A DNA stretch of 64,000 nucleotides, taken from the NCBI GenBank assembly GCA_037481695.1, contig JBBFLE010000005.1, positions 62,001 to 126,000 of the forward strand. The letters run 5' to 3'. Of the stretch, positions 26,346 through 35,016 are shown in pieces (positions within the stretch are counted from its first letter, which is position 1; each line of letters starts with the position of its first letter). This DNA is from a bacterium. Lineage in GTDB: Bacteria > Desulfobacterota > Desulfocorpusculales > Desulfocorpusculum. The translations under genes were made by a program, and so were the position numbers. The notes beneath the pieces were generated by a model that did not search any database, was not told where the DNA came from, and saw nothing but the letters and a program-made list of their open reading frames with translations.

Positions 26346-28067
26346 ATGCAGCCTTTCTCCATCTCCAGCCGCGACATGGTCGGGCCTGGCTTCTACAGAT
26401 CCCTCAGGCGCAACATTCTGCTGGTCATAGTGCTGGTTTCCTTTGCCCCCTTGGTCCTGATAACCGGACTCATAGGCTATTTTTTCCACACCTCTTATCA
26501 GAGCAAGGTGGTGGCCCATTTGGTGGAGCTTGTGGAAAAGCACAAGCAGACCATAGACAGCTTTCTCTATGAGCGGCTCTCTGGCATAGCCCTCATTGCG
26601 CGCACCTTCGATTTTGAGCAACTCAGCAATGAGATGTTCCTCAGGGAGAAACTCTCAGCCCTTAGGGAGGAGTACGGGGGCATATTCGTGGACCTGGGGC
26701 TTGTGAGCGACCAGGGCATCCAGATAGCCTATGCAGGCCCCTTCGAGCTTCGCCGGGCCCTTTACTCAGAGGCGGACTGGTTCAAGAAGGCCATGCAGAG
26801 CCAGGTCTTCATTAGTGATGTTTTCACTGGCCTCAGGGGTATGCCCCATTTCATAGTGGCCGTAAAGAGGACTTACGGCTCCAGGGAGTGGATCCTGAGG
26901 GCCACCATAGATTTTGTGGCCTTCAACTCCCTCGTGGAGTCAACCAGAATGGGCACAACCGGATCGGCATTCATAGTCAATAGAGCCGGAGAGTTCCAGA
27001 CAAGGCCTCGTTTAGAGAAGTTCGTGCACAAGGAGATGATAATCCAGTTTCTGTCCAGCCCATCCCTCAAGGAGCGTGTGGCTGTCCTGGAGCAGGGTGA
27101 TCCCTCGGGCCGAAAGTTTCTTTATGTGATGACACCCCTCAAGAATGGTGAGTGGATATTGGTATACCAGCAGGACGAAGACGACGCCTTTGCCGACCTG
27201 TACAGGGCCAGAAGATGGGCCTTTGCCATAGTGCTTCTGGGGGGCATAGGAATAGTGGCCACATCCATTGCTCTTTCCCGGCGCATGGTGCACCGCATAG
27301 AGCGGGCAGACAGGGAAAAGGAGATGATGAACGAGCAGGTGATAGAGGCCGGGAAGCTGGCTTCAGTGGGAGAGCTGGCAGCGGGAATAGCACACGAGAT
27401 CAACAACCCCGTGGCCATAATGGTGGAGGAGGCCGGCTGGATAGAAGATCTTCTGGAGGATGAGGAGTTTCGCTCCAGCGCCAATCTGGAGGAATTCCGA
27501 AGGGCGGTTCGCCAGATCCAGACCCAGGGTAGGCGTTGCAAAGAGATAACACACAAGCTCTTGAGCTTTGCCCGCAAGACAGACCCCAAGCTCAAAGAAG
27601 TGAACATGAACGAGCTGGTCCAGGAGATGGCGGCTCTCTGCGAGCAAAGGGCTCGCTTCAGCAACGTGCGCATAGAGTTGCATCTGGATCCGGAGCTTCC
27701 CCTCATATGCGCATCTCCTTCAGAGATGCAGCAGGTGTTCCTGAACCTCATCAACAACGCCCTGGATGCCATGGAGAAAACAGGAGGCAAGATAGACATA
27801 ACCACGCGCCTGGACGGAGACAGTGTGGTGGTGGATGTGGCTGATACAGGGGCGGGCATCCCCCAGGCCAATCTTCAGAGAATCTTTGATCCATTTTTTA
27901 CCACCAAGCCTGTGGGCAAGGGAACTGGTTTGGGGCTTTCCATCTGCTATGGTATCATCCACAAAATGGGAGGCGAGATCAGCGTGCAAAGCGCTGTGGG
28001 GGTAGGCACGGTGTTCCATGTCCGACTTCCTCTTCCCAGAGGGCAGGCGGGCTCGCCGTGCGCATGA
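26346..28067 (+). CDS. Membrane sensor histidine kinase with periplasmic Cache domain
   Basis: 573 residues. Membrane segment near 20-44, a Cache-like sensor (GGIFVDLGLVSDQGIQIAYA, WILRATIDFVAF), a second segment near 290-312, then His350 in AAGIAHEINNPVAI, N-box LNLINNALDAM, G1 DTGAGIP and G2 GTGLGLSI. ATG 26346 has GGAG five bases upstream; the frame is open to 26067. Paralogue of the kinases at 2672 and 17693. Three receivers follow directly and are likely phosphorylated by it. Confidence 0.93.
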   Translation: MQPFSISSRDMVGPGFYRSLRRNILLVIVLVSFAPLVLITGLIGYFFHTSYQSKVVAHLVELVEKHKQTIDSFLYERLSGIALIARTFDFEQLSNEMFLREKLSALREEYGGIFVDLGLVSDQGIQIAYAGPFELRRALYSEADWFKKAMQSQVFISDVFTGLRGMPHFIVAVKRTYGSREWILRATIDFVAFNSLVESTRMGTTGSAFIVNRAGEFQTRPRLEKFVHKEMIIQFLSSPSLKERVAVLEQGDPSGRKFLYVMTPLKNGEWILVYQQDEDDAFADLYRARRWAFAIVLLGGIGIVATSIALSRRMVHRIERADREKEMMNEQVIEAGKLASVGELAAGIAHEINNPVAIMVEEAGWIEDLLEDEEFRSSANLEEFRRAVRQIQTQGRRCKEITHKLLSFARKTDPKLKEVNMNELVQEMAALCEQRARFSNVRIELHLDPELPLICASPSEMQQVFLNLINNALDAMEKTGGKIDITTRLDGDSVVVDVADTGAGIPQANLQRIFDPFFTTKPVGKGTGLGLSICYGIIHKMGGEISVQSAVGVGTVFHVRLPLPRGQAGSPCA

Positions 28068-28106
28068 GGCTGCGAGGCTGGATCCGGGAGATGAAGGAGG
28101 AGAGTC

Positions 28107-28544
28107 ATGGCAGGTGCGGTTGTGATGCTTGTGGATGACGAGGTTCCCTTTGTGGAGACCATGACCAAGCGCCTCACCAGGAGGAATCTCACGGTGTTGG
28201 CTGCATTCAGCGGGCCCGAGGCGCTCAAGAAGCTGGATGAGACCCATAACGTGGACGTGGTCATCCTGGACGTGAAGATGCCTGGAATGGACGGCATAGA
28301 GACGCTGCGGGAGATCAAGCGCCAGCATCCTCTGGTAGAGGTGATCATGCTCACCGGGCATGCCACGGTGGAGACTGCCATAGAGGGGATGAAGCTGGGG
28401 GCCTTCGACTATCTCATGAAGCCCTGCGAGGTGGAGCAGCTTTTGGCCAAGGTGGAGGAGGCCAAGGCCAAAAAGAGCCAGCACGAAAGAAAAATAATGG
28501 AAGCCCGCATGAAGGAGATCACCTCCAGGCGGGGATACGATTGA
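28107..28544 (+). CDS. Receiver-only response regulator
   Basis: 145 residues: Asp55 in VVILDVKMPG, switch Thr in IMLTGHATVE, Lys in YLMKP, and a charged helical tail (about residues 120-145) like that of the receiver at the left edge. First of three consecutive receivers after the Cache kinase. Confidence 0.94.
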   Translation: MAGAVVMLVDDEVPFVETMTKRLTRRNLTVLAAFSGPEALKKLDETHNVDVVILDVKMPGMDGIETLREIKRQHPLVEVIMLTGHATVETAIEGMKLGAFDYLMKPCEVEQLLAKVEEAKAKKSQHERKIMEARMKEITSRRGYD

Positions 28545-28554
28545 GGGCAGAGCC

Positions 28555-28962
28555 ATGGGCGATTCGGGCCCAGCTCATGAAGCTCCTATTCGCCTGCTTC
28601 TGGTGGACGACGAGGAGGGCTACGTGCATGTCCTGGCCAAGCGACTGGGCAGGCGCAAGATCCAGGTGACCCCGGCTCTGAGCGGCCAGGAGGGGATTCA
28701 ACAGCTTCGCCGCCAGGATTTTGATGTGGCCGTGCTGGACCTCAAGATGGAGGACATGGACGGCATAGAAGTGCTTCGCATATTCAAGCGAATGGACCCT
28801 GAGATGCCGGTAATCATGCTCACGGGCCACGGTTCAGAGAAGGCAGCCCGTGAGGGCCTGGAGCTTGGTGCCTTTGACTACCTCACCAAGCCGTGCGATC
28901 TGGAGGAACTATTGACCAAGATTCGCGAGGCCTGCCGGAGGGGAGGTGAGGGTAGTGGGTGA
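28555..28962 (+). CDS. Receiver-only response regulator with substituted proline
   Basis: 135 residues: acid pair at 18-19, Asp62 in VAVLDLKMED, switch Thr in IMLTGHGSEK, Lys in YLTKP. The nearly invariant Pro after the phospho-acceptor loop (KMP) is Glu here (KMED), unlike its neighbours. It ends within the start region of the next receiver. Confidence 0.93.
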   Translation: MGDSGPAHEAPIRLLLVDDEEGYVHVLAKRLGRRKIQVTPALSGQEGIQQLRRQDFDVAVLDLKMEDMDGIEVLRIFKRMDPEMPVIMLTGHGSEKAAREGLELGAFDYLTKPCDLEELLTKIREACRRGGEGSG

Positions 28963-29392
28963 TTTGGGAGTCTTGTTGGTGGATGACGAACTGGAATTCC
29001 TGGAGACCCTGGAGAAGAGGCTCCGCAGGCGAAACATGCAGGTCAGCATTGCCACAAGCGGGGAACAGGCCCTGGAGGTGCTGGGGCAGAGGACCCCTGA
29101 TGTGGTGGTGCTGGACGTGAAGATGCCTGGAATGGATGGCATAGAGACCCTGCGGGAGATAAAGCGGAGGGCCCCTCTGGTGGAAGTGGTAATGTTGACC
29201 GGGCATGCCAATGTGGAGGTGGCCATCCAGGGCATGGAGATGGGCGCCTTCGACTATCTCATGAAACCAGTGGACATAGACGAGCTGGTGTACAAGCTCC
29301 AGGATGCCCACCGGAGAAAGAGTCTTCAGGAGGAGAGGATCCGGGAGCTGGAGGACAAAGGCAGGCTTTCCGGGCCAGGCCCAGGCGGCTAG
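28946..29392 (+). CDS. Receiver-only response regulator
   Basis: About 148 residues: Asp57 in VVVLDVKMPG, switch Thr in VMLTGHANVE, Lys in YLMKP, then a charged tail. GTG at 28946 or 28955 can start it; both follow a GGAGG-like site, and the gene overlaps the preceding one by up to 17 bases. Third receiver in a row, 71 bases before the set 3 permease. Confidence 0.93.
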   Translation: MRVVGDLGVLLVDDELEFLETLEKRLRRRNMQVSIATSGEQALEVLGQRTPDVVVLDVKMPGMDGIETLREIKRRAPLVEVVMLTGHANVEVAIQGMEMGAFDYLMKPVDIDELVYKLQDAHRRKSLQEERIRELEDKGRLSGPGPGG

Positions 29393-29463
29393 AGACCGTA
29401 TCCATCGGGTGTTGGCCTGCGCTGAAGCTGAGATCTGGCGGAGCAAAAGGAGGTGTGATGCAG

Positions 29464-30744
29464 ATGCGGAAATGGAAGGCGGTTTACAGGATGTTGGTTG
29501 CGGCAGCGATCGCCCACGCCCGGTGGGAAAAGGAGATGTCAGACAACCTTTTTCGCAGCAAAAGAAGGCTCTTGCTGCTTGCGGCCCTAGGAGGTGGGGC
29601 AGCCCTTGTCTCGGTGGCCCTGGCCTCTGATTTACCCAAGGTGCTGGGCGGCAAGGAGGCCTACACGCCCTCTTTCTACACTCCCACCACCTTTCTGGTG
29701 TCCACTGTCATAGGTCTTTGTGCAGGGCTCATAACAGGAGCCATAGGAGCCGGCGGAGGCTTCATCATAACCCCTGCTTTGATGAGCGCCGGGGTGAAGG
29801 GAATCCTGGCTGTGGGCACAGACCTTTTTCATATCTTCGCCAAGGCCATCATGGGCACGGTGGTGCACAAGAAGCTGGGAAACGTCTCGGTGAGCCTGGC
29901 CATAGCCTTTCTGGTGGGATCTGTCCTGGGGGCCACCGGGGGCGGACTCATAAACAGGGCCCTTTATGAGACAAACCCGGTCTTGAGCGATACCTTCATC
30001 AGCGTGGTTTACGTGCTTCTGCTGGGGTTTTTGGGGATTTACTCCCTGATGGACTTCCTGAAGCTAAGAAGGATGGGAGATCAGGTGGGTCCACATCACG
30101 GGGAGAGTCCCCATGGAGCTGAGGCGGCAAAGGCGGACAAGGGACTTCCGGCCAAGCTCCAGGCAGCCCGCATTCCACCCATGCTTACCTTTGACGAGGA
30201 CCTGGTGCCTGGAGGCAAGAGAATCCCAGCCCTCTTCGTGGCCATATGTGGGGCAGTGGTTGGGTTCGTGGCCTCCATCATGGGGGTGGGAGGAGGTTTT
30301 CTGACCTTCCCCATGTTCGTGTACATACTCGGGGTTTCCTCCTTCACCACCGTGGGCACTGACGTCCTGCAGATCATATTCACGGCTGGCTACGCTGCCA
30401 TAAGCCAGTATGTGATCTACGGTTTTATCTTCTACACCCTGGCCATGGGCATGCTGCTGGGTTCACTCATAGGGATACAACTGGGGGCCATGACCACCAA
30501 GGTGGTAAAGGGAATATACATCAGGGGATTCTATGCCACCGCGGTCTTGGCCGGTTTCATAAACAGGCTCTTCGCCCTTCCCAAACAGCTTAGGGAAATG
30601 GAGATCCTGGACATTTCCAAGGGAAGCGTGGATCTCATTTCCAGCGTGGGCAACTGGGTCTTCTTCATAGTGGTGGGGATCTTTGCCTTCTGGGTCATCA
30701 GCAAGTTCGTAAGCAATATCCGTGTGCTCAAAGGGGAGGGCTGA
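29464..30744 (+). CDS. TSUP (TauE/SafE) family permease (set 3)
   Basis: A 426-residue permease, longer than the other two because of an N-terminal extension with an extra hydrophobic segment and a His-rich central loop (PHHGESPHGAEA). Family repeats: GAIGAGGGFIITPALMSAG with VGTDLFHIFAKA, and SIMGVGGGFLTFPMFVYILG with VGTDVLQI. I chose ATG 29464, eight bases after AGGAGG; GTG 29455 and ATG 29458 are alternatives. It belongs to the rightward operon and ends three bases before its small partner gene. Confidence 0.9.
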   Translation: MRKWKAVYRMLVAAAIAHARWEKEMSDNLFRSKRRLLLLAALGGGAALVSVALASDLPKVLGGKEAYTPSFYTPTTFLVSTVIGLCAGLITGAIGAGGGFIITPALMSAGVKGILAVGTDLFHIFAKAIMGTVVHKKLGNVSVSLAIAFLVGSVLGATGGGLINRALYETNPVLSDTFISVVYVLLLGFLGIYSLMDFLKLRRMGDQVGPHHGESPHGAEAAKADKGLPAKLQAARIPPMLTFDEDLVPGGKRIPALFVAICGAVVGFVASIMGVGGGFLTFPMFVYILGVSSFTTVGTDVLQIIFTAGYAAISQYVIYGFIFYTLAMGMLLGSLIGIQLGAMTTKVVKGIYIRGFYATAVLAGFINRLFALPKQLREMEILDISKGSVDLISSVGNWVFFIVVGIFAFWVISKFVSNIRVLKGEG

Positions 30745-30747
30745 AAA

Positions 30748-31455
30748 ATGGTGGTGGTAAACAAGAAACAATTCAGGATAGGGATTTTTATGACCATTAG
30801 CTTTTTCGTGGTGCTCTTTATCATGTTCTCTCCACTTTTCGGCGGTAAGAACGCCTTTGAGGCAGCAGATGACTTCTTCAACTCCATAGCCAAAGGATCC
30901 ACTTATTACATGGAGGATCTAAGAAAGACTGCAGAGAAGTTCAAAGGAAGGCTGATAGAGGTCCATATCAAGCTGGGGGATGCCAAGGCCGCTTCCTCAA
31001 CAGCTGTTATGCTAAAGAAGGCAGGGCTCTTGGTGGAGGAGTCCGCACAGCAATTGAGAGCCGCAGGTGAGCTCTTCAAGGTAACCCAGGCGGCCATCCA
31101 GGACTCAGAGAACATGTTCCACAACAAGGGACAGGAGGTCTCCAGCCGGTACGGTTTGCCTGAGAAGGAGGCCCTTTACCTTTGGTGGACGGCATTTAGG
31201 GAAATAGAAAAGGACCTCAAGCGCCAGAAGAAGTTCGAGGAGGCGTCCTGGCTTTCTACTGTCTCCAAGAAGGCACTGGAGGTGGGCTACAATTTCTACG
31301 GCATCCAGGCCAAGAGTGCTTCTGCCACAGCAGGAGGCCTGGCTTTTTCACTGGTTTTTTACGTGCTCTACACCTTGTGGTGGGGTTATGCCATCCTGTT
31401 TTTGTGTGAGGGGCTGGGCCTCGAGATGAAGCCTGGGGGCAAAAAAGAGGTCTGA
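30748..31455 (+). CDS. TSUP-associated membrane protein (set 3)
   Basis: 235 residues: N-terminal helix (IGIFMTISFFVVLFIMFSPLF), a helical, probably coiled-coil periplasmic domain of about 160 residues, and a C-terminal helix (GGLAFSLVFYVLYTLWWGYAI) followed by LFLCEGLGLEMKPGGKKEV. The end resembles those of the partner proteins at 11639-11959 and 21703-22260, although the periplasmic parts differ. ATG 30748 has GGAGGG seven bases upstream. Probably a dedicated subunit of the set 3 permease; no function is established. Confidence 0.8.
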   Translation: MVVVNKKQFRIGIFMTISFFVVLFIMFSPLFGGKNAFEAADDFFNSIAKGSTYYMEDLRKTAEKFKGRLIEVHIKLGDAKAASSTAVMLKKAGLLVEESAQQLRAAGELFKVTQAAIQDSENMFHNKGQEVSSRYGLPEKEALYLWWTAFREIEKDLKRQKKFEEASWLSTVSKKALEVGYNFYGIQAKSASATAGGLAFSLVFYVLYTLWWGYAILFLCEGLGLEMKPGGKKEV

Positions 31456-31556
31456 GGGTGATTTTGGGGGGGGTAGGCTCTTGGGCCCCTTAATGTGGCC
31501 CTGGCCCTCCTCCCTTGGTGCCTTGCCTGAAAAGAGTCTCCTCTCAGGGGTTTAGC

Positions 31557-34154
31557 ATGTCAGCCCTGGTGAAGTTGTTCAACAAGATCCTGCCTCGCAG
31601 CAGGAGAGAAGAAAGTCTGCCCTCTGATCCCGAGAGCCTAAGAGCAGCATTTCGCTCCAGGTACCACAGCTTCAGATTGCTTCTCACGGCCAATACCAGG
31701 GCCCTGGAGACAATGAGCGATATGGAGATGGCTGCCAGGGGGGACCGTCCCTTTGGCATGTCCTTCATCAGGGCCAATGTAACGGCAGTCACGGTGAATG
31801 TGTTTCGCATCATAAAGCATCTGGACGAGCTGGCCCCCGGCAAGTACAGGGCGCTTTTTGCCAGATTCCGTGAGATACAGGAAAGAATTGACCGGGAGAT
31901 GGCTCCTCATGAAATTCCTCTGGCCCATAGATTGGTCTACTCGCTCCAGGAAGTGGACAGGCACATGGCGGATCTCGTGGGGAGCAAGATGGCCAACCTG
32001 GGAGAGGTAAGAAACCGCATGGGGCTGAAGGTGCCCCCTGGCTTTGTGATCTCCACCCTTGCTTACAGGCGCTTCATGGATGAGAACGATCTTCAGGCAG
32101 AGATAGACAGGAGGCTTCAGGCCACAGAGCTTCAGGACATGGCCGACCTTTATGGGCTCAGCGCATCCATCCAGCAACTTATCCTGAGGTGTCCGGTTCC
32201 AGGGGATGTGGCAGATGCCATACAGGATGCTTATGGGAAGCTGGAGGCCGAGGCTGGAGAGGGCATCACGGTGTCCATGAGAAGCAGCGCCCTGGCCGAG
32301 GACTCGGCTGGCACTTCCTTTGCGGGCCAGTACCGATCCATCTTGAATGTCAGCAGGGATAGCCTCCTGGAGGCCTACAAGGAGATCCTGGCCAGCAAGT
32401 ACAGCGTTCAAGCCATGGCTTACAGGCAAGGCAGGGGGATTCGGGACGAGGACGTGGCCATGTGCGTTGGCTGCATGGCCATGGTGAAGGCAAGGGCCAG
32501 CGGGGTCATGTACTCTCGCGCCCCGCTGAACATAAGGGATCTCTCGGTGCACATAAACTCTGCCTGGGGGCTTCCCAAGTCCGTTGTGGATGGGAGTGTG
32601 ACTCCTGATCTGTTTGTTGTGGCCAGGGAGCCTGAGCTGGCCCTGGTGCGAGAGGAGATAAGGCGCAAGGAGAGGGCCTTCGTGTGTTATCCCCAGGAGG
32701 GGGTCTGCAGGCTGGATCTCACAGGAGAAGAGGCCATGGCTCCGTCTCTTACCCGGGACCAAGCCCTGGAGCTGGCCCTGGTGGCCATCAGACTGGAGGA
32801 ACACTATGGAGTTCCCCAGGACATAGAATGGGCCCTGGGAGAGGACGGTTCCCTTTATGTCTTGCAGTGTAGACCCCTGAAACAGATGCAAGGCAAAGCA
32901 CTGGAAGAGCCGTGGGAGGGCACAAGGCTGCTCGGGGTGAGCCCTCTTTTGGCCGGCGGAGCCACGGCCAGCCCGGGAGTGGGGGCCGGTCCAGTCTTCA
33001 AGGTGAAAAAGGATGCAGACCTCTTGAGATTCCCGGAGGGGGCGGTTCTGGTGGCCTCACAGGCCCTGCCCAGATGGGCCGCGGTATTGAGCCGGGCTGC
33101 GGCCGTGGTAACGGAGCAGGGTAGCGTTACAGGGCACCTGGCCAATGTGGCCAGGGAGTTCGGGGTGCCGGCCTTGTTGGGTCTTTCCAATGCCATGACG
33201 GTCCTGGAGGATGGGATGCTGGTGACCGTGGATGCCGAGGGTCTCAGGGTCTACCAGGGCCAGGTGGAGGGGCTCTTGGAAAGGCAACCCAAGGGCCCAA
33301 GCCTCATGGAAGGGAGCCCTGTGCACATGGTATTGAGGAGGGTCATGGAGCACATAGTTCCCCTTAACCTCATAGATCCGGACAGCCCCTTGTTCAAAGC
33401 CGAGCGCTGCCAGACTCTCCATGATATAACCCGTTTTGCCCACGAGAAGTCGGTGGAGGAGATGTTCAATTTTGGCAAGGCCCATCGCTTCACAGAGCGC
33501 ACCAGCAAACAGCTTTTGTGTCAGGTGCCCATGCAGTGGTGGATCCTGGACCTGGAGGATGGCATATCCCACGAGGCACAGGGCAGGTACGTGAAACTGG
33601 AGCAGATCCGCTCCATTCCCATGCTGGCTCTTTGGGAGGGCATAACGGCGGTGGCCTGGGAAGGGCCCCCACCAGTGGATGCCAGGGGGTTCATGTCAGT
33701 GATGGTCCAGGCCACTTCCAACCCTGCCTTGGACCCATCCATGCAGTCCCCCTACGCCAACAGGAACTACTTTATGATCTCCCGCAATTACTGCAGCCTG
33801 AATTCGCGCTTCGGATTTCACTTCTCGGCAGTGGAGACCCTGGTGGGAGAGCGCCCTCCCGAGAACTACATAAGCTTCCAGTTCAAGGGAGGGGCGGCGG
33901 ATTTTCCCAGAAGGGTGGCCAGAGCGGTCTTTGTGGCAGACATCCTAAGAGGATACGGTTTCAGGGCCGAGGTGAAGGAGGACGCTGTGTTCGCCCGCCT
34001 GGACGGCGGGGAGGAGTCCTTCATGTGCCATAGGCTAAAAGTTCTGGGCTATCTGATAATCCACACCAGACAACTGGACATGGTCATGGCCAACCAGGCC
34101 GCGTACCAAAGACAAAGAGAGAAGATCCTTTCAGATCTGCAAGGGCTGGCTTAG
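31557..34154 (+). CDS. PEP-synthase-like ATP-grasp/phosphohistidine protein with novel C-terminal domain (copy 3)
   Basis: 865 residues, same layout as copies 1 and 2: helical N-terminus, ATP-grasp domain (VGSKMANLGEVRN, SMRSSALAEDSAGTSFAGQ), phosphohistidine domain with His527 in GSVTGHLANVAREF, then the unfamiliar domain (TLHDITRFAHE, LDLEDG, RFGFHFSAVET, NYISFQFKGGAAD). The motif DLGGG is altered to DLEDG here. No PEP-binding barrel is present. ATG 31557 follows AGGGG by seven bases. It is the last gene of the rightward operon. The catalytic His is kept in all three copies, so phosphotransfer is probably retained; the acceptor is unknown. Confidence 0.88.
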   Translation: MSALVKLFNKILPRSRREESLPSDPESLRAAFRSRYHSFRLLLTANTRALETMSDMEMAARGDRPFGMSFIRANVTAVTVNVFRIIKHLDELAPGKYRALFARFREIQERIDREMAPHEIPLAHRLVYSLQEVDRHMADLVGSKMANLGEVRNRMGLKVPPGFVISTLAYRRFMDENDLQAEIDRRLQATELQDMADLYGLSASIQQLILRCPVPGDVADAIQDAYGKLEAEAGEGITVSMRSSALAEDSAGTSFAGQYRSILNVSRDSLLEAYKEILASKYSVQAMAYRQGRGIRDEDVAMCVGCMAMVKARASGVMYSRAPLNIRDLSVHINSAWGLPKSVVDGSVTPDLFVVAREPELALVREEIRRKERAFVCYPQEGVCRLDLTGEEAMAPSLTRDQALELALVAIRLEEHYGVPQDIEWALGEDGSLYVLQCRPLKQMQGKALEEPWEGTRLLGVSPLLAGGATASPGVGAGPVFKVKKDADLLRFPEGAVLVASQALPRWAAVLSRAAAVVTEQGSVTGHLANVAREFGVPALLGLSNAMTVLEDGMLVTVDAEGLRVYQGQVEGLLERQPKGPSLMEGSPVHMVLRRVMEHIVPLNLIDPDSPLFKAERCQTLHDITRFAHEKSVEEMFNFGKAHRFTERTSKQLLCQVPMQWWILDLEDGISHEAQGRYVKLEQIRSIPMLALWEGITAVAWEGPPPVDARGFMSVMVQATSNPALDPSMQSPYANRNYFMISRNYCSLNSRFGFHFSAVETLVGERPPENYISFQFKGGAADFPRRVARAVFVADILRGYGFRAEVKEDAVFARLDGGEESFMCHRLKVLGYLIIHTRQLDMVMANQAAYQRQREKILSDLQGLA

Positions 34155-34182
34155 CTTCCTGTTAACCGGAAGGGGGAAGGCC

Positions 34183-34201
34183 CTCAGGATTCAACCCTGA
34201 G
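34183..34201. terminator. Hairpin between convergent genes
   Basis: CTCAGG and CCTGAG pair around a seven-base loop between the stops of two converging genes. No T run follows, so it is only a candidate bidirectional terminator. Confidence 0.3.
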
Positions 34202-34228
34202 AGGGGAAGGTTCTCCTTTGCCTGGGTC

Positions 34229-34978
34229 TCAGTCCTCAGGGGGATGGACGAAATTGGAGGTTCCCGCTAACTCCAGCAAAGGCCTCCATCCGCTGCACCA
34301 GCCCACAGCCGCCAGCAGTCCCGCCAGGTCCATTTCTGTTTCGGTGCCTCTGAATTCCCACCTGAAAGAGCGGCAGTAACGGGTGACCCGCTCCAGAATC
34401 TCTGATACCAGCTCCAGATTAGCCTGGTAATCTCCTCTGGCATGGCCTGTTTCAGAAAGCAGGTGAGGCCGACACCTCAGCACAGAGGCATTTCCCAGAC
34501 ATTTACCGCAGATCATGTCTTTCCAGAAGGGCCATGTGCGGCGGGAAATATCTCTTATGGTGGTATGATCCCGGCCCTTTTCAAACAATTGGGAACTAGC
34601 CATGCCGGGGGAGCGTGGTCCCAAGCCCATCTCACACATGGGGCATGGGCCTCTGTCCCTCAACCTCAGGGTGGCCCTGGAAAACCTGCTAGGGCCGCGA
34701 ACCTTCAGAAAGGCAGATGCCCTGCTCATGAGATCCTCATAGAGAACAGCCGGACCATGCAAGTAGCCTTGCCGGAAAGAGCTCTCCACGAAGATGGCAC
34801 CCCAGGCGTGCCTCTGGCACATGCCCCATGCCTTTCTAAGCTTTTCACGCACAAAGGGGCTCATGATGCTGCCCTGAATATACCACCAAAGGTAATGTAT
34901 CTCGCCGTTGGAAAGATTCAGAACCCCAGGGAAATGGGTTCTGGAATTCCCAAACTCTTCCTCTTTCATGATCTCCAT
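34229..34978 (-). CDS. Cysteine-containing protein of unknown function
   Basis: About 249 residues. The N-terminal half has basic helical stretches (REKLRKAWGMCQRHAWGAIF). Two Cys pairs that could bind metal follow: CPMCEMG and ICGKCLGNA. I do not recognise the family with confidence. ATG 34978 after AGGA leaves a 38-base gap to the GTPase upstream; a GTG at 35047 would overlap that gene by 31 bases. It follows the dynamin-like gene on the same strand and is probably under the same fluoride riboswitch. Confidence 0.65.
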   Translation of the reverse strand: MEIMKEEEFGNSRTHFPGVLNLSNGEIHYLWWYIQGSIMSPFVREKLRKAWGMCQRHAWGAIFVESSFRQGYLHGPAVLYEDLMSRASAFLKVRGPSRFSRATLRLRDRGPCPMCEMGLGPRSPGMASSQLFEKGRDHTTIRDISRRTWPFWKDMICGKCLGNASVLRCRPHLLSETGHARGDYQANLELVSEILERVTRYCRSFRWEFRGTETEMDLAGLLAAVGWCSGWRPLLELAGTSNFVHPPED

Positions 34979-35016
34979 GGGTTCCTGTGCGGGCCCTGCT
35001 ATGGGCTGTGCTTCGT

